Shown: positions 37,288 through 45,830 of the stretch, piece after piece | How positions within the stretch are numbered: the stretch's first letter is position 1 | How the letters are laid out: every line of letters begins with the position of its first letter | NCBI RefSeq assembly: GCF_012767755.2 | Contig: NZ_AP023189.1 | Location: 4,838,001-4,902,000, forward strand | From: Pseudomonas tohonis | Lineage (GTDB): Bacteria > Pseudomonadota > Gammaproteobacteria > Pseudomonadales > Pseudomonadaceae | Reading direction: 5' to 3' | Length of the DNA stretch: 64,000 nt | Position numbers and translations under genes: made by a program | Notes under the pieces: generated by a model | The model's database searches: none | What the model was told of the DNA's origin: nothing | Seen by the model: only the letters and a program-made list of their open reading frames with translations

Positions 37288-37357
37288 TACAACTGCAACG
37301 CGCATCCGCGAAAACGTCGCTAGACTCCGGTCATTCCGGAGTCCAAGGAAGTCACGG

Positions 37358-38113
37358 ATGCGCGCCCTACTCCTGTTCCTTTCCCTCTGCCTGAGCGGCG
37401 CCTGCGCCGCCCAGGAACTGCGCCTAACCAACGGTGAATGGGCGCCCTATCTCGGCGCGAAGCTGCCTCACCAGGGCGTCGCCTCGCGCATCGTCGCCGA
37501 AGCGTTCGCCCTCGAAGGGATCGATGTGCGCTGGGAGTTCTACCCCTGGGCCCGCGCCCTGCGCCTGGCCGAACGCGGCGAACGCGACGGCAGCGCGGTC
37601 TGGCTGCGCAGCGCCGAGCGCGACGCACGCTTCTTCGTCAGCGACCCGGTGATCGAGAGCGGCTACTACCTGTTCCACCGCAAGGACCTCCCGCTCGACT
37701 GGCAGCGGGTCGAAGACCTCGCCGGCCTGCGCCTCGGCGCTACCCTCGGCTACGACTATGGCGAGGCCTTCCAGCGCGCCGAGGCCGAGGGGCGCCTCCA
37801 GGTGCAGCGCCTGCCCAGCGAGGAACAAGGCCTGCGCATGCTGCTGGCCGGGCGCATCGACGTGTTCCCGGTGGACAAGATCGTCGCCATCGCCATGCTC
37901 CAGGACAACTTCACCAGCGCCGAGCGCGCTCGCGTCAGCTTCCATGCCCAACCGCTGCGCAGCGACACCCTGCACCTGCTGCTGTCGCGCACCGACCCGG
38001 CCAATGCCGAACGCATGGACCGCTTCAACCGGGGCCTGGCACGCCTGCGCGAGAGCGGCAAGGTCGCCCGCTACCTGCTCGAAGCCCAGCAACCGCTGAG
38101 CATGCTGCCCTAG
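37358..38113 (+). CDS. Periplasmic amino-acid-type solute-binding protein
   Basis: A 251-residue protein with a signal peptide of about 18 residues ending ACAAQE. It has the family 3 binding-protein fold: LRLTNGEWAPYLG, then EFYPWARALRLAERGERDGS and DLAGLRLGATLGYDYG. Such proteins bind polar amino acids or act as sensors. No permease or ATPase lies near, so it is an orphan. AAGGAAG precedes the ATG. Its stop overlaps the tctE stop by 4 bases in convergent order. Confidence 0.82.
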   Translation: MRALLLFLSLCLSGACAAQELRLTNGEWAPYLGAKLPHQGVASRIVAEAFALEGIDVRWEFYPWARALRLAERGERDGSAVWLRSAERDARFFVSDPVIESGYYLFHRKDLPLDWQRVEDLAGLRLGATLGYDYGEAFQRAEAEGRLQVQRLPSEEQGLRMLLAGRIDVFPVDKIVAIAMLQDNFTSAERARVSFHAQPLRSDTLHLLLSRTDPANAERMDRFNRGLARLRESGKVARYLLEAQQPLSMLP

Positions 38114-39495
38114 GCCGGCGGAAAGCTGACCCGCACCCGCAAGCCACCCGAGACGCCGTCATGCAGGCTGATGTCCGCCAGGTGCGCCCGGCAGATTTCC
38201 CCGACTATCGCCAGGCCCAGCCCCGCGCCACTGACCTGCGGCGATCGCCGGTAGAAGCGTTCGAACACCTTGTCGCGATCCTCGGCGGGGATGCCGCTGC
38301 CATCGTCCTCCACCTCCAGCACCGCCGGCGCGAGCACCCGCAGGGTCACATTGCCGCCCTTGGGCGTGTGCGCCAGGGCGTTATCCACCAGGTTGCTGAG
38401 CAGCTCGTTGAGCAGCGTCGGCTCGCCCATCACCCAGGCCATGTCCTCCGCCTCCAGGGCCAGGGCGATGCCCCGCGCATGGGCCAGCGGCGCCAGGGCC
38501 ATGCCCAGCTCACGGGCCAGGGCGCCCAGCTCGATGCGCTCGGCCCCACCCTCGGCGATGGCTCGCGCGCCGCTCTCGATGCGCGCCAGGGACAGCAGCT
38601 GGTTGGCCAGGTGGGTCAGCCGGTCGGTGTTGGCGGCGGTGTCCTCCAGGGTGCGATACCACTGCGCAGGCTCCCGCTCGCGCAACCCCAGCTCCACCCG
38701 CGCCTTGAGCGCCGCCAGCGGCGTGCGCAACTCGTGGGAGGCATCGGCGATGAAATCCGCCTGGCGCTGGAACAGCCCGCGCAGGCGTTCGGTGAACTGG
38801 TTCAACGCATCCACCAGCGGCTTCAGCTCGGTCTGCACCGCCACCACCGGCAGCGGGCGCAGGTCATCGGCCTGGCGCTCCTCCACGGCGTTGCGCAGCT
38901 GGTTCAGCGGGCGCAGGGCCGCGCTCACCACCATCCAGACCAGCCCCAGGGCAGCCAGCGACATCACCGCCAGGCGCCACAGGGTATCCACCAGCAGGCC
39001 CCGCGCCAGGCGCTCGCGGGCCTCCTCGGTCTCGGCCACGCGGATCTCCGCCATGCCGTTGATGCTCTCCTCGCTCACCGGCCGCAGCAGGCTCACCACG
39101 CGCACGTCGACGCCGTCGTAGCGCGCATCGTAGAAGCGCGCCAGGGCCGGGTAGTCGTCGGTGCGCGGCGTCCCACTGGGCGGGCCGGGCAGGTTCTCGT
39201 AGCCGGAAACCAGTTTCCCCTCGATGTCGGTCACCTGGTAGAAGATGCGCCCCGCGCTGTCGTACGCGAAGGTATCCAGGGCCACGTAGGGCACATCGGC
39301 CTTGAGCCGGCCGTCAGCCTCGTAGAGCCCGGCGGAAATGGCCCGCGCCGAGGCCAGCAGGGTGCGGTCGTAGGCGGTGTCGGCGGCATCGCGGGCGTTG
39401 AAGTAGGCACTCAGGCTGCCGATCAGCAGCAGCACCGCGAGCAGCGCGGCCAGGCGCCGCAGCAGCCGCCCGCGCAGGCTGCCGGCCTCACGCAT
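38110..39495 (-). CDS. tctE: Sensor histidine kinase, TctE-type
   Basis: A 461-residue membrane kinase. Two helices (about 10-30 and 165-185) flank a TctE-like periplasmic domain; HAMP follows. The H box is ADASHELRTPLAALKARVE, the N box NELLSNLVDNALAHT and the G boxes EDDGSGIP and GAGLGLAIV. It probably senses tricarboxylates and phosphorylates TctD. I start at 39495; the longer frame lies in the tctD end. It overlaps tctD by 8 bases. Confidence 0.88.
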   Translation of the reverse strand: MREAGSLRGRLLRRLAALLAVLLLIGSLSAYFNARDAADTAYDRTLLASARAISAGLYEADGRLKADVPYVALDTFAYDSAGRIFYQVTDIEGKLVSGYENLPGPPSGTPRTDDYPALARFYDARYDGVDVRVVSLLRPVSEESINGMAEIRVAETEEARERLARGLLVDTLWRLAVMSLAALGLVWMVVSAALRPLNQLRNAVEERQADDLRPLPVVAVQTELKPLVDALNQFTERLRGLFQRQADFIADASHELRTPLAALKARVELGLREREPAQWYRTLEDTAANTDRLTHLANQLLSLARIESGARAIAEGGAERIELGALARELGMALAPLAHARGIALALEAEDMAWVMGEPTLLNELLSNLVDNALAHTPKGGNVTLRVLAPAVLEVEDDGSGIPAEDRDKVFERFYRRSPQVSGAGLGLAIVGEICRAHLADISLHDGVSGGLRVRVSFPPA

Positions 39496-40159
39496 CCTGG
39501 TGTTCCAGCAGGTAGCCGAGGCCACGGAAGGTGACGATGCGCACCGCACTGCCTTCCAGCTTCTTGCGCAGGCGGTGGATGTAGATCTCGATGGCGTCCG
39601 GGCTCGCCTCCTGGTCCAGGCCGAACACCTGGGAAGCCAACTGCTCCTTGCTCATCACCCGACCGGGCCGGGCGATCAGCACCTCCAGCACCGCCTGCTC
39701 GCGGGAGGTGAGCGTCAGCACCTCGTCGTCCAGGCTGAAGCGCCGCGTCCCCAGGTCATAAAGCAGGGGCCCGCAGCGCTGCTGCTGTTCGCCGCCGAGC
39801 ACGCTGCGCCGCAACAGCGCCTTGACCCGCGCCTCCAGCTCGGACAGCTCGAAGGGCTTGGCCAGGTAGTCGTCCGCGCCGAGGTTGAGACCATGCACCC
39901 GGTCCTTCACCTCGCCACGCGCGGTGAGCATCAGCACCGGCAGCGTCTTGCCCCGCCCGCGCAGGCGCGCCAGCACCTCGAAGCCATCCAGCCGCGGCAG
40001 CCCCACGTCGAGCACCGCCAGGGCGTAGTCCTCGCTGGCCAGGGCCAGGTCGGCGGCCACGCCGTCATGCAGTACGTCCACCGTCCAGCCCACGGCCTTG
40101 AAGGCCTGGGCGACGCTCTCGGCCAGTTGGGGGTGGTCTTCGACCAGCAGGATTCGCAA
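39488..40159 (-). CDS. tctD: Response regulator, TctD-type (OmpR family)
   Basis: A 223-residue OmpR-type regulator. The receiver domain has the acidic pair ED near the start (LLVEDH), the phospho-acceptor in LDVGLPRLDG and the lysine in AKPFEL. The C-terminal winged helix reads EIYIHRLRKKLEG. I propose the TTG at 40159 (LRILLVEDHPQL), with GGAG 9 bases upstream; the frame stays open to 40243, but that part overlaps the operator region. It is divergent from opdH-tctCBA, which it should activate. Confidence 0.85.
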   Translation of the reverse strand: MRILLVEDHPQLAESVAQAFKAVGWTVDVLHDGVAADLALASEDYALAVLDVGLPRLDGFEVLARLRGRGKTLPVLMLTARGEVKDRVHGLNLGADDYLAKPFELSELEARVKALLRRSVLGGEQQQRCGPLLYDLGTRRFSLDDEVLTLTSREQAVLEVLIARPGRVMSKEQLASQVFGLDQEASPDAIEIYIHRLRKKLEGSAVRIVTFRGLGYLLEHQDA

Positions 40160-40236
40160 GGCGGTGTACTCCGGAAGGCAGCGATCGGGCTGAAGTGTAA
40201 CGGCCGGAAAGCCGCTGTGAATGACACGCGGGATTT

Positions 40237-40266
40237 CTTTCACGTTGAAAGCCTGGCGAAAGTTTC
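40237..40266. promoter_or_regulatory. Candidate TctD operator in the tctD/opdH gap
   Basis: CTTTCA-CGT-TGAAAG at 40237-40251 is a perfect dyad. A second, smaller dyad, GAAAGTTTC, lies at 40258-40266, about 18-20 bases on. A possible -10, TAGCAT, follows at 40273-40278 for opdH. The spacing near two helical turns and the position between regulator and target suggest TctD binding. Confidence 0.45.
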
Positions 40267-40334
40267 AGGCCCTAGCATCCGGCCAGGGTGGCAAGAACCA
40301 CCCGCAGACGCAGGCTCCTGGTCGGGCCCGCGCT

Positions 40335-40348
40335 AACAAAAACAAGAA
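40335..40348 (+). promoter_or_regulatory. Hfq/Crc-type CA motif before opdH
   Basis: AACAAAAACAAGAA contains two overlapping perfect AAnAAnAA matches: AACAAAAA at 40335-40342 and AACAAGAA at 40341-40348. The second ends 2 bases before the GGAG ribosome site of opdH. Translation of the porin may thus be repressed by Hfq and Crc on preferred carbon. Confidence 0.55.
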
Positions 40349-40361
40349 TTGGAGACCAACG

Positions 40362-41627
40362 ATGCTCACTGCCTCCCGGCAGGCGCTGCCGCCTGTTCGC
40401 ACCCTCACCCTCGCCCTCGCAGGCTGCACCCTCGCCCCCTTCGCCCAGGCCGACTTCCTCAAGGACAGCTCGGCGACCCTGGAAGCCCGCAACATCTACC
40501 TGAACCGCGATTTCCGTGACGGCGACGGCCAGTCCCGCCGCGACGAATGGGCCCAGGGCTTCATCCTCAACATCGAATCCGGCTACACCGAAGGCACCGT
40601 CGGCTTCGGCCTGGACGCCCTCGGCATGCTCGGCATCAAGCTCGACTCCGGTCGCGGCCAGAGCGGCACCGACCTGCTGCCGGTGCAGGACGACGGCGGC
40701 ACCCCGGGCGAATACGGCAAGCTCGGCCTCACCGCCAAGGTGCGCGTCTCCAGGAGCGAGCTGCGCCTGGGCAGCCACATCCCCGAACTGCCGGTGGTCA
40801 AGGCCAGCGATAGCCGCATCCTGCCCCAGGTGTTCGAGGGCGGATTGCTCACCTCCAAGGAGATCGAAGGCCTCAGCTTCACCGGCGGTCGCCTGCGCGA
40901 GGTCAAGGACCGCGCCTCGACCAACTCCGAGGACATCGCCCTGAACAACAAGAACCGCCGCTTCGCCAGCGCTGCCAGCGGTTCGCACTTCGACCTCGCC
41001 GGCGCCGACTACGCCTTCAGCAAGCAGCTCACCGGGCGCTACTACTTCGCCGAGCTGGACGACGTCTACCGCCAGCACTTCTTCGGCCTGCTCGCCACCC
41101 AGCCCCTGGGCGCCGGCACCCTCAGCGCCGACCTGCGCTACGCCATCAGCGACGACAGCGGCCGCGCCGACGCGGGCAAGGTGGACAACCGCGCGCTCAA
41201 CGGCATGCTCAGCTACGGCCAGGGCAGCCACAAGGTCGGCCTCGGCTACCAGCGCATGAGCGGCGACACCGGCTTCGCCTACGTCGATGGCAGCGACCCC
41301 TTCCTGGTCAACTTCGTGCAGATCAACGACTTCGCCAACGCCGACCAGCGCTCCTGGCAGGCCCGCTACGACCTGGACTTCGCCGCCATGGGCGTGCCCG
41401 GCCTGAGCTTCATGACCCGCTACATCACCAGCGACAACGCCCAGGTCACCAACAGCGCCGAGGAAGGCCGCGAGTGGGAGCGCGACGTCGAGTTCAAGTA
41501 CGTGGTGCAGAGCGGCACGCTCAAGGACCTCACCTTCCGTGCCCGCCACGCCGGTTTCCGTTCCACCTTCGCCCGTGACGCGGACGAGCTGCGCCTGATC
41601 GTCAGCTACGCCCTGCCGATCTGGTGA
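40362..41627 (+). CDS. opdH: OprD-family porin, tricarboxylate-type (OpdH)
   Basis: A 421-residue outer-membrane porin of the OprD family. A signal peptide ends FAQADFLKD, and SSATLEARNIYLNRDFRDG is the usual family N-terminus. The protein ends in the aromatic residue typical of barrels (YALPIW). OpdH in PAO1 takes up cis-aconitate and related tricarboxylates. It starts the opdH-tctCBA operon, divergent from tctDE. GGAG precedes the ATG. Confidence 0.92.
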   Translation: MLTASRQALPPVRTLTLALAGCTLAPFAQADFLKDSSATLEARNIYLNRDFRDGDGQSRRDEWAQGFILNIESGYTEGTVGFGLDALGMLGIKLDSGRGQSGTDLLPVQDDGGTPGEYGKLGLTAKVRVSRSELRLGSHIPELPVVKASDSRILPQVFEGGLLTSKEIEGLSFTGGRLREVKDRASTNSEDIALNNKNRRFASAASGSHFDLAGADYAFSKQLTGRYYFAELDDVYRQHFFGLLATQPLGAGTLSADLRYAISDDSGRADAGKVDNRALNGMLSYGQGSHKVGLGYQRMSGDTGFAYVDGSDPFLVNFVQINDFANADQRSWQARYDLDFAAMGVPGLSFMTRYITSDNAQVTNSAEEGREWERDVEFKYVVQSGTLKDLTFRARHAGFRSTFARDADELRLIVSYALPIW

Positions 41628-41657
41628 TCCACAATAAGACTCCACAGGAGAACACCG

Positions 41658-42635
41658 ATGAAGATCGCCCTCACCCGCCTCGCCCTGCTCGCCACCGGCT
41701 TGCTGCTCTCCAGCCAGCTGCTGGCCGAGCCCAAGCGCCCCGAGTGCATCGCCCCGGCCGCGCCCGGCGGCGGCTTCGACCTCACCTGCAAGCTGGCGCA
41801 GAGCGCCCTGATGGACGCCAAGCTGCTGAGCAAGCCGATGCGCGTCACCTACATGCCCGGCGGCGTCGGCGCGGTGGCCTACAACGCCGTGGTCGCCCAG
41901 CGCCCCGGTGACGCCGGCACCATCACCGCCTGGTCCAGCGGCTCGCTGCTCAACCTCGCCCAGGGCAAGTTCGGGCGCTTCGACGAGAACGCCGTGCGCT
42001 GGCTGGCCGGCATCGGCACCAGCTACGGCGCCATCGCCGTGCGCAACGACTCGCCCTACAAGAACCTCGACGACCTGGTCAAAGCCCTCAAGGCCGACCC
42101 GGGCAAGGTGGTGATCGGCTCCTCCGGCACCGTCGGCAGCCAGGACTGGATGCAGACCGCCCTCCTGGCCAAGGCTGCCGGCATCGAGCCGCGCAACCTG
42201 CGCTACGTGGCCCTGGAAGGCGGCGGCGAGATCGCCACCGCCCTGCTCGGCGGGCACATCCAGGTCGGCAGCACCGACATCTCCGATTCCATGCCGCACA
42301 TCCTCGCCGGCAACATGCGCATCCTCGCCGTGCTCTCCGACGAGCGCCTGCCCGGTGACGACAAGGCCGGCATCCCCACCGCCAAGGAGCAGGGCTACGA
42401 CATTACCTGGCCGGTGGTGCGCGGCTTCTACCTGGGGCCCAAGGTCAGCGACGAGGACTACGCCTGGTGGAAGGCCGCCTTCGACCAGCTGCTGGCCTCC
42501 GAGGACTTCGTCAAGCTGCGCGACCAGCGCGAGCTGTTCCCCTTCGCCATGACCGGCCCGGAACTGGACGCCTACGTGAAGACGCGGGTCGCCCAGTACA
42601 AGCAGATGGCCCAGGAATTCGGCCTGACACAGTAA
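41658..42635 (+). CDS. tctC: Tripartite tricarboxylate transporter binding protein
   Basis: A 325-residue TctC-like periplasmic protein. The signal peptide ends QLLAEPKRP. The family pattern CIAPAAPGGGFDLTCKLAQ, in part APGGGFDLTCKLAQ, and GGVGAVAYNAVV mark the substrate pocket. It binds citrate-type acids and hands them to TctAB. AGGAG precedes the ATG. It follows opdH by 30 bases; a stable hairpin follows it. Confidence 0.92.
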   Translation: MKIALTRLALLATGLLLSSQLLAEPKRPECIAPAAPGGGFDLTCKLAQSALMDAKLLSKPMRVTYMPGGVGAVAYNAVVAQRPGDAGTITAWSSGSLLNLAQGKFGRFDENAVRWLAGIGTSYGAIAVRNDSPYKNLDDLVKALKADPGKVVIGSSGTVGSQDWMQTALLAKAAGIEPRNLRYVALEGGGEIATALLGGHIQVGSTDISDSMPHILAGNMRILAVLSDERLPGDDKAGIPTAKEQGYDITWPVVRGFYLGPKVSDEDYAWWKAAFDQLLASEDFVKLRDQRELFPFAMTGPELDAYVKTRVAQYKQMAQEFGLTQ

Positions 42636-42649
42636 GGCTCACCTCCGCA

Positions 42650-42675
42650 GCCGGCTGAGCGCCCCGCCAGCCGGC
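42650..42675 (+). other. Intercistronic hairpin between tctC and tctB
   Basis: GCCGGCTG (42650-42657) and CAGCCGGC (42668-42675) form an 8-base stem with a 10-base loop, 14 bases past the tctC stop. There is no T-tract. It parallels the hairpin after dctP and may raise binding-protein output relative to the permease. Confidence 0.55.
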
Positions 42676-42707
42676 CCTCCGCGCCTTCGACCCGCGAGGA
42701 ACTCACC

Positions 42708-43163
42708 ATGCTTTTTCAACGCCTGTTCAGTCTGGGCTGGCTCGCTGCATGCCTGGTTTTTGCCGTGCTGGCCTGGGACTACCACGCCGCCTTCTCCTAC
42801 GAGCCGGTCGGCCCGCGCGCCTTCCCCCTGCTGATGCTGGGGCTGATGGCCGCCGCGCTGCTCTGGCTGACGCTGCGCCCCACACCGGTGGCGCACCAGC
42901 ACGACGAGCAACCGCTGGACGCCGCCACGCTGCGCAAGGTGGCCGCCTGCATCGCCCTGCTCGTCGTCTACGCCGGGCTCTTCGAGCCGCTGGGCTTCAT
43001 CCTCTCCAGCAGCCTCATCGGCGTCTTCATGGCGCGTCTCTACGGCGGCCGATGGCTGCCCAGTGCCATCGCCGCGCTGCTGATCAGCGCCGGCCTCTAC
43101 CTGCTGTTCGACAAGACCCTGGACGTGCCGCTGCCGCTGGGCGTCCTCGACTTCCTGGAGTGA
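42708..43163 (+). CDS. tctB: Tripartite tricarboxylate transporter small subunit
   Basis: A 151-residue TctB with four hydrophobic helices and the family stretches YEPVGPRAFPLLMLGLM and LGFILSSSLIGVFMARLYGG, in part LGFILSSSLIG. It forms the inner-membrane permease with TctA. The start is 72 bases after tctC, past the hairpin; GAGGA precedes it. tctA begins 4 bases after its stop. Confidence 0.9.
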   Translation: MLFQRLFSLGWLAACLVFAVLAWDYHAAFSYEPVGPRAFPLLMLGLMAAALLWLTLRPTPVAHQHDEQPLDAATLRKVAACIALLVVYAGLFEPLGFILSSSLIGVFMARLYGGRWLPSAIAALLISAGLYLLFDKTLDVPLPLGVLDFLE

Positions 43164-43167
43164 TGAC

Positions 43168-44682
43168 ATGGAAACCTTGAGCTACCTGGGCCAGGGCTTC
43201 GGCGTTGCCCTTTCCCCCTACAACCTGGTCACTGCGCTGATCGGCACCCTGATCGGCACCATCGTCGGCCTGCTGCCGGGCCTCGGTCCGATCAACGGCG
43301 TTGCCCTGCTGATCCCCGTGGCCTTCGCCCTCGGCCTGCCGCCGGAGTCGGCGCTGATCCTGCTGGCAGCCGTGTACCTGGGCTGCGAATACGGCGGGCG
43401 CATCAGCTCCATCCTGCTGAACATCCCCGGCGAAGCCTCCACCGTGATGACCACCCTCGACGGCTACCCCATGGCCCGCCAGGGCCTGGCCGGCGTGGCC
43501 CTGTCGCTGTCGGCCTGGAGCTCCTTCATCGGCGCCTTCATCGCCACCTGCGGCATGGTGCTGTTCGCCCCGCTGCTGGCCAAGTGGGCCATCGCCTTCG
43601 GCCCGGCGGAATACTTCGTGCTCATGGTCTTTGCCATCGTCGCCCTGGGCGGCATGGCCGGCGACCGCCCGATGAAGACCTTCATCGCCGCCCTGCTCGG
43701 CCTGTTCCTCTCCACCATCGGCATCGACGCCAACAGCGGCGTGTACCGCTTCACCTTCGACAGCATCCACGTCGCCGACGGCATCCAGTTCGTGGTGCTG
43801 GTGCTGGGCCTGTTCTCGGTGAGCGAGATCCTCCTGCTGCTGGAGAAGACCCACCACGGCCACGTCGCGGTGAAGGCCACCGGGCGCATGCTGTTCAACC
43901 TCAAGGAGGCCGCCTCGGTCGCCGTGGTCAACCTGCGTTGCGGGGTGATGGGCTTCATCCTCGGCGTGCTGCCGGGCGCCGGCGCCACCCTGGCCAGCGC
44001 CGTGGCCTACATGACCGAGAAAAAGCTCGCCGGCGACAAAGGCAAGTTCGGCCAGGGCGACATGCGCGGCCTGGCGGCCCCGGAAACCGCCATCGGCGCC
44101 TCCGCCTGCGGCGCCATGGTGCCGATGCTGACCCTGGGCGTCCCCGGCTCCGGCACCACCGCGGTGATGATCGGCGCGCTGACCCTGTACAACATCACCC
44201 CCGGGCCGATGCTGTTCCAGCAGCAGCCGGATATCGTCTGGGGCCTGATCGCCTCGCTGTTCATCGCCAACCTCATGCTGGTGATCCTCAACATCCCGAT
44301 GATCCGGCTGTTCACCCGCATCCTCAACGTGCCCAACTGGGTGCTGGTGCCGGTGATCGCCATCATCACCTCCATCGGCGTCTACGCCGTGCACGCCACC
44401 ACCTTCGACCTGTTCCTGATGGTCGCCATCGGCATCTTCGGCTACATCCTGCGCAAGCTGGACTTCCCCCTCTCGCCGCTGCTGCTGGGCTTCATCCTCG
44501 GCGGGCTGATGGAACAGAACCTGCGCCGTGCGCTGTCCATCTCCAATGGCGAGTTGGGCATCCTCTGGTCCAGCCCCATCACCCTCGGCACCTGGGCCCT
44601 GGTGCTGGTGATGCTGGCCCTGCCGCTGGTGCGCATCTGGCGCCGTCGCGCTGCCCGCCGGGAGGCCCTGGCGGATGCGTGA
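43168..44682 (+). CDS. tctA: Tripartite tricarboxylate transporter large subunit
   Basis: A 504-residue TctA permease with about 12 membrane helices. Signatures are GTIVGLLPGLGPINGVALL, in part GLLPGLGPINGVALLIP, GCEYGGRISSILLNIPGE, and GVPGSGTTAVMIGALTLYNI. It transports citrate-type acids, driven by the sodium or proton gradient. Its GGAG site is inside the tctB end. It overlaps the next gene, an AbrB-family membrane protein, by 8 bases. Confidence 0.93.
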   Translation: METLSYLGQGFGVALSPYNLVTALIGTLIGTIVGLLPGLGPINGVALLIPVAFALGLPPESALILLAAVYLGCEYGGRISSILLNIPGEASTVMTTLDGYPMARQGLAGVALSLSAWSSFIGAFIATCGMVLFAPLLAKWAIAFGPAEYFVLMVFAIVALGGMAGDRPMKTFIAALLGLFLSTIGIDANSGVYRFTFDSIHVADGIQFVVLVLGLFSVSEILLLLEKTHHGHVAVKATGRMLFNLKEAASVAVVNLRCGVMGFILGVLPGAGATLASAVAYMTEKKLAGDKGKFGQGDMRGLAAPETAIGASACGAMVPMLTLGVPGSGTTAVMIGALTLYNITPGPMLFQQQPDIVWGLIASLFIANLMLVILNIPMIRLFTRILNVPNWVLVPVIAIITSIGVYAVHATTFDLFLMVAIGIFGYILRKLDFPLSPLLLGFILGGLMEQNLRRALSISNGELGILWSSPITLGTWALVLVMLALPLVRIWRRRAARREALADA

Positions 44683-45706
44683 TGGCTGGCGCGGCTGGTG
44701 GGCGACGCCTCTGGTGGGCGCGGCGGGCGGCCTGCTGGCCAGCCTCGCCCACTGGCCGCTGCCGTGGATGATCGGCGCCCTGGTGGCGGTCATCCTGTTC
44801 CGCTGCGCCACCCCCTGGCAGATCCGTGACCTGCCGGGCGGGCGCAAGACCGGGCAATGGATCATCGGCATCGGCATCGGCCTGCACTTCTCCCCCGAGG
44901 TGGTGGAGCAGGTGCTGGCGCACTTCTGGCTGATCCTCTTCGGCGCGCTGTTCACCACCCTTTCCAGCGTCGCCGCCGTGTGGCTGCTGCGGCGCACCGG
45001 GGAAGACCCGGCCACCGCCTTCTTCTCCAGCATGCCCGGCGGCTCCGGGGAAATGGTCAACCTCGGCCTGCGCAACGGCGCGTCCCCCAGCCGCGTGGCG
45101 GCCGGGCAGAGCCTGCGCGTGGTGGCCGTGGTGCTCTGCGTCCCGGCGGTGTTCAAGCTGCTGCTGGGCGAGGGCCCGGCGCTGCACCCGGCGGCACCGG
45201 TGGACTGGGCCTGGCTGGCCCTGCTGGTGCCGGCCGGCGGGTTGCTGGCCCTGCTCTGGCAACGCCTGCACCAACCCAACCCCTGGCTGTTCGGCCCGCT
45301 GCTGGTCAGCGCCGGCGCCAGCATCCTCTACGACCTGCACCTGGGCCTGCCGCCCGGTGCCAGCCAGGTCGGCCAGCTGCTGATCGGCAGCGGCCTGGGT
45401 TGCCACTTCGACCGCGCCTTCTTCAGCCGCGCCCCCAGCTTCCTCGCCCGCACCCTGGCGGGCACCGCACTGATGATCGGCGCCGCCACCCTGTGCGCCC
45501 TCGGCCTGGGCTGGCTCACCGCACTGGACATCCGCTCACTGACCCTCGGCATGATGCCCGGCGGTATCGCCGAGATGAGCCTCACCGCCGAAACCCTGCA
45601 ACTTTCCGTGCCCCTGGTGACCGCCTTGCAGGTCCTGCGCCTGCTGCTGGTGCTGTTCCTCGCCGAACCCGCCTACCGCCGCTGGCGCCAGCGCGCCCGC
45701 CCGTAG
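44675..45706 (+). CDS. AbrB-family membrane protein (duplicated AbrB domain)
   Basis: A 343-residue protein with about ten helices in two similar halves. Each half has the AbrB pattern around a Gly-rich helix: GQWIIGIGIGLHFSPEVVEQ in part (GIGIGLHFSPEVV) and QLLIGSGLGCHFDRAFFS in part. MPGGSGEMVNLGLR and MPGGIAEMSLTAETLQ are the repeated signature. The family has been linked to ammonia monooxygenase regulation by name only, so a transport role is a guess. It overlaps tctA by 8 bases and is thus translated with the tct operon. Confidence 0.82.
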   Translation: MRDGWRGWWATPLVGAAGGLLASLAHWPLPWMIGALVAVILFRCATPWQIRDLPGGRKTGQWIIGIGIGLHFSPEVVEQVLAHFWLILFGALFTTLSSVAAVWLLRRTGEDPATAFFSSMPGGSGEMVNLGLRNGASPSRVAAGQSLRVVAVVLCVPAVFKLLLGEGPALHPAAPVDWAWLALLVPAGGLLALLWQRLHQPNPWLFGPLLVSAGASILYDLHLGLPPGASQVGQLLIGSGLGCHFDRAFFSRAPSFLARTLAGTALMIGAATLCALGLGWLTALDIRSLTLGMMPGGIAEMSLTAETLQLSVPLVTALQVLRLLLVLFLAEPAYRRWRQRARP

Positions 45707-45735
45707 GTTGGCGCCGAGTGCAGCGAGGCCCGACG
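45706..45735. repeat. Pseudomonas intergenic repeat fragment
   Basis: GTAGGTTGGCGCCGAGTGC followed by AGCGAGGCCCGAC resembles the GTAGGTTGG...CAGCGAAGCCCAAC repeats found between Pseudomonas genes. Only one end is recognisable here. It lies directly after the AbrB gene stop, and nothing else is seen in the 124-base gap. Confidence 0.4.
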
Positions 45736-45830
45736 GCAGCCATTTGATTAACGGATATGTCCCCACGCTCCGCTTGGCGGGGGCCCTGCCCTATCCTCTG
45801 CCCATCGCCTGCCGCCGACGGTAATCCCCC

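Noticed and set aside
43084..45324. A 746-codon minus-strand frame opposite tctA and the AbrB gene
   Set aside because: Low-complexity Gln/His/Gly-rich translation, opposite two well-supported genes.
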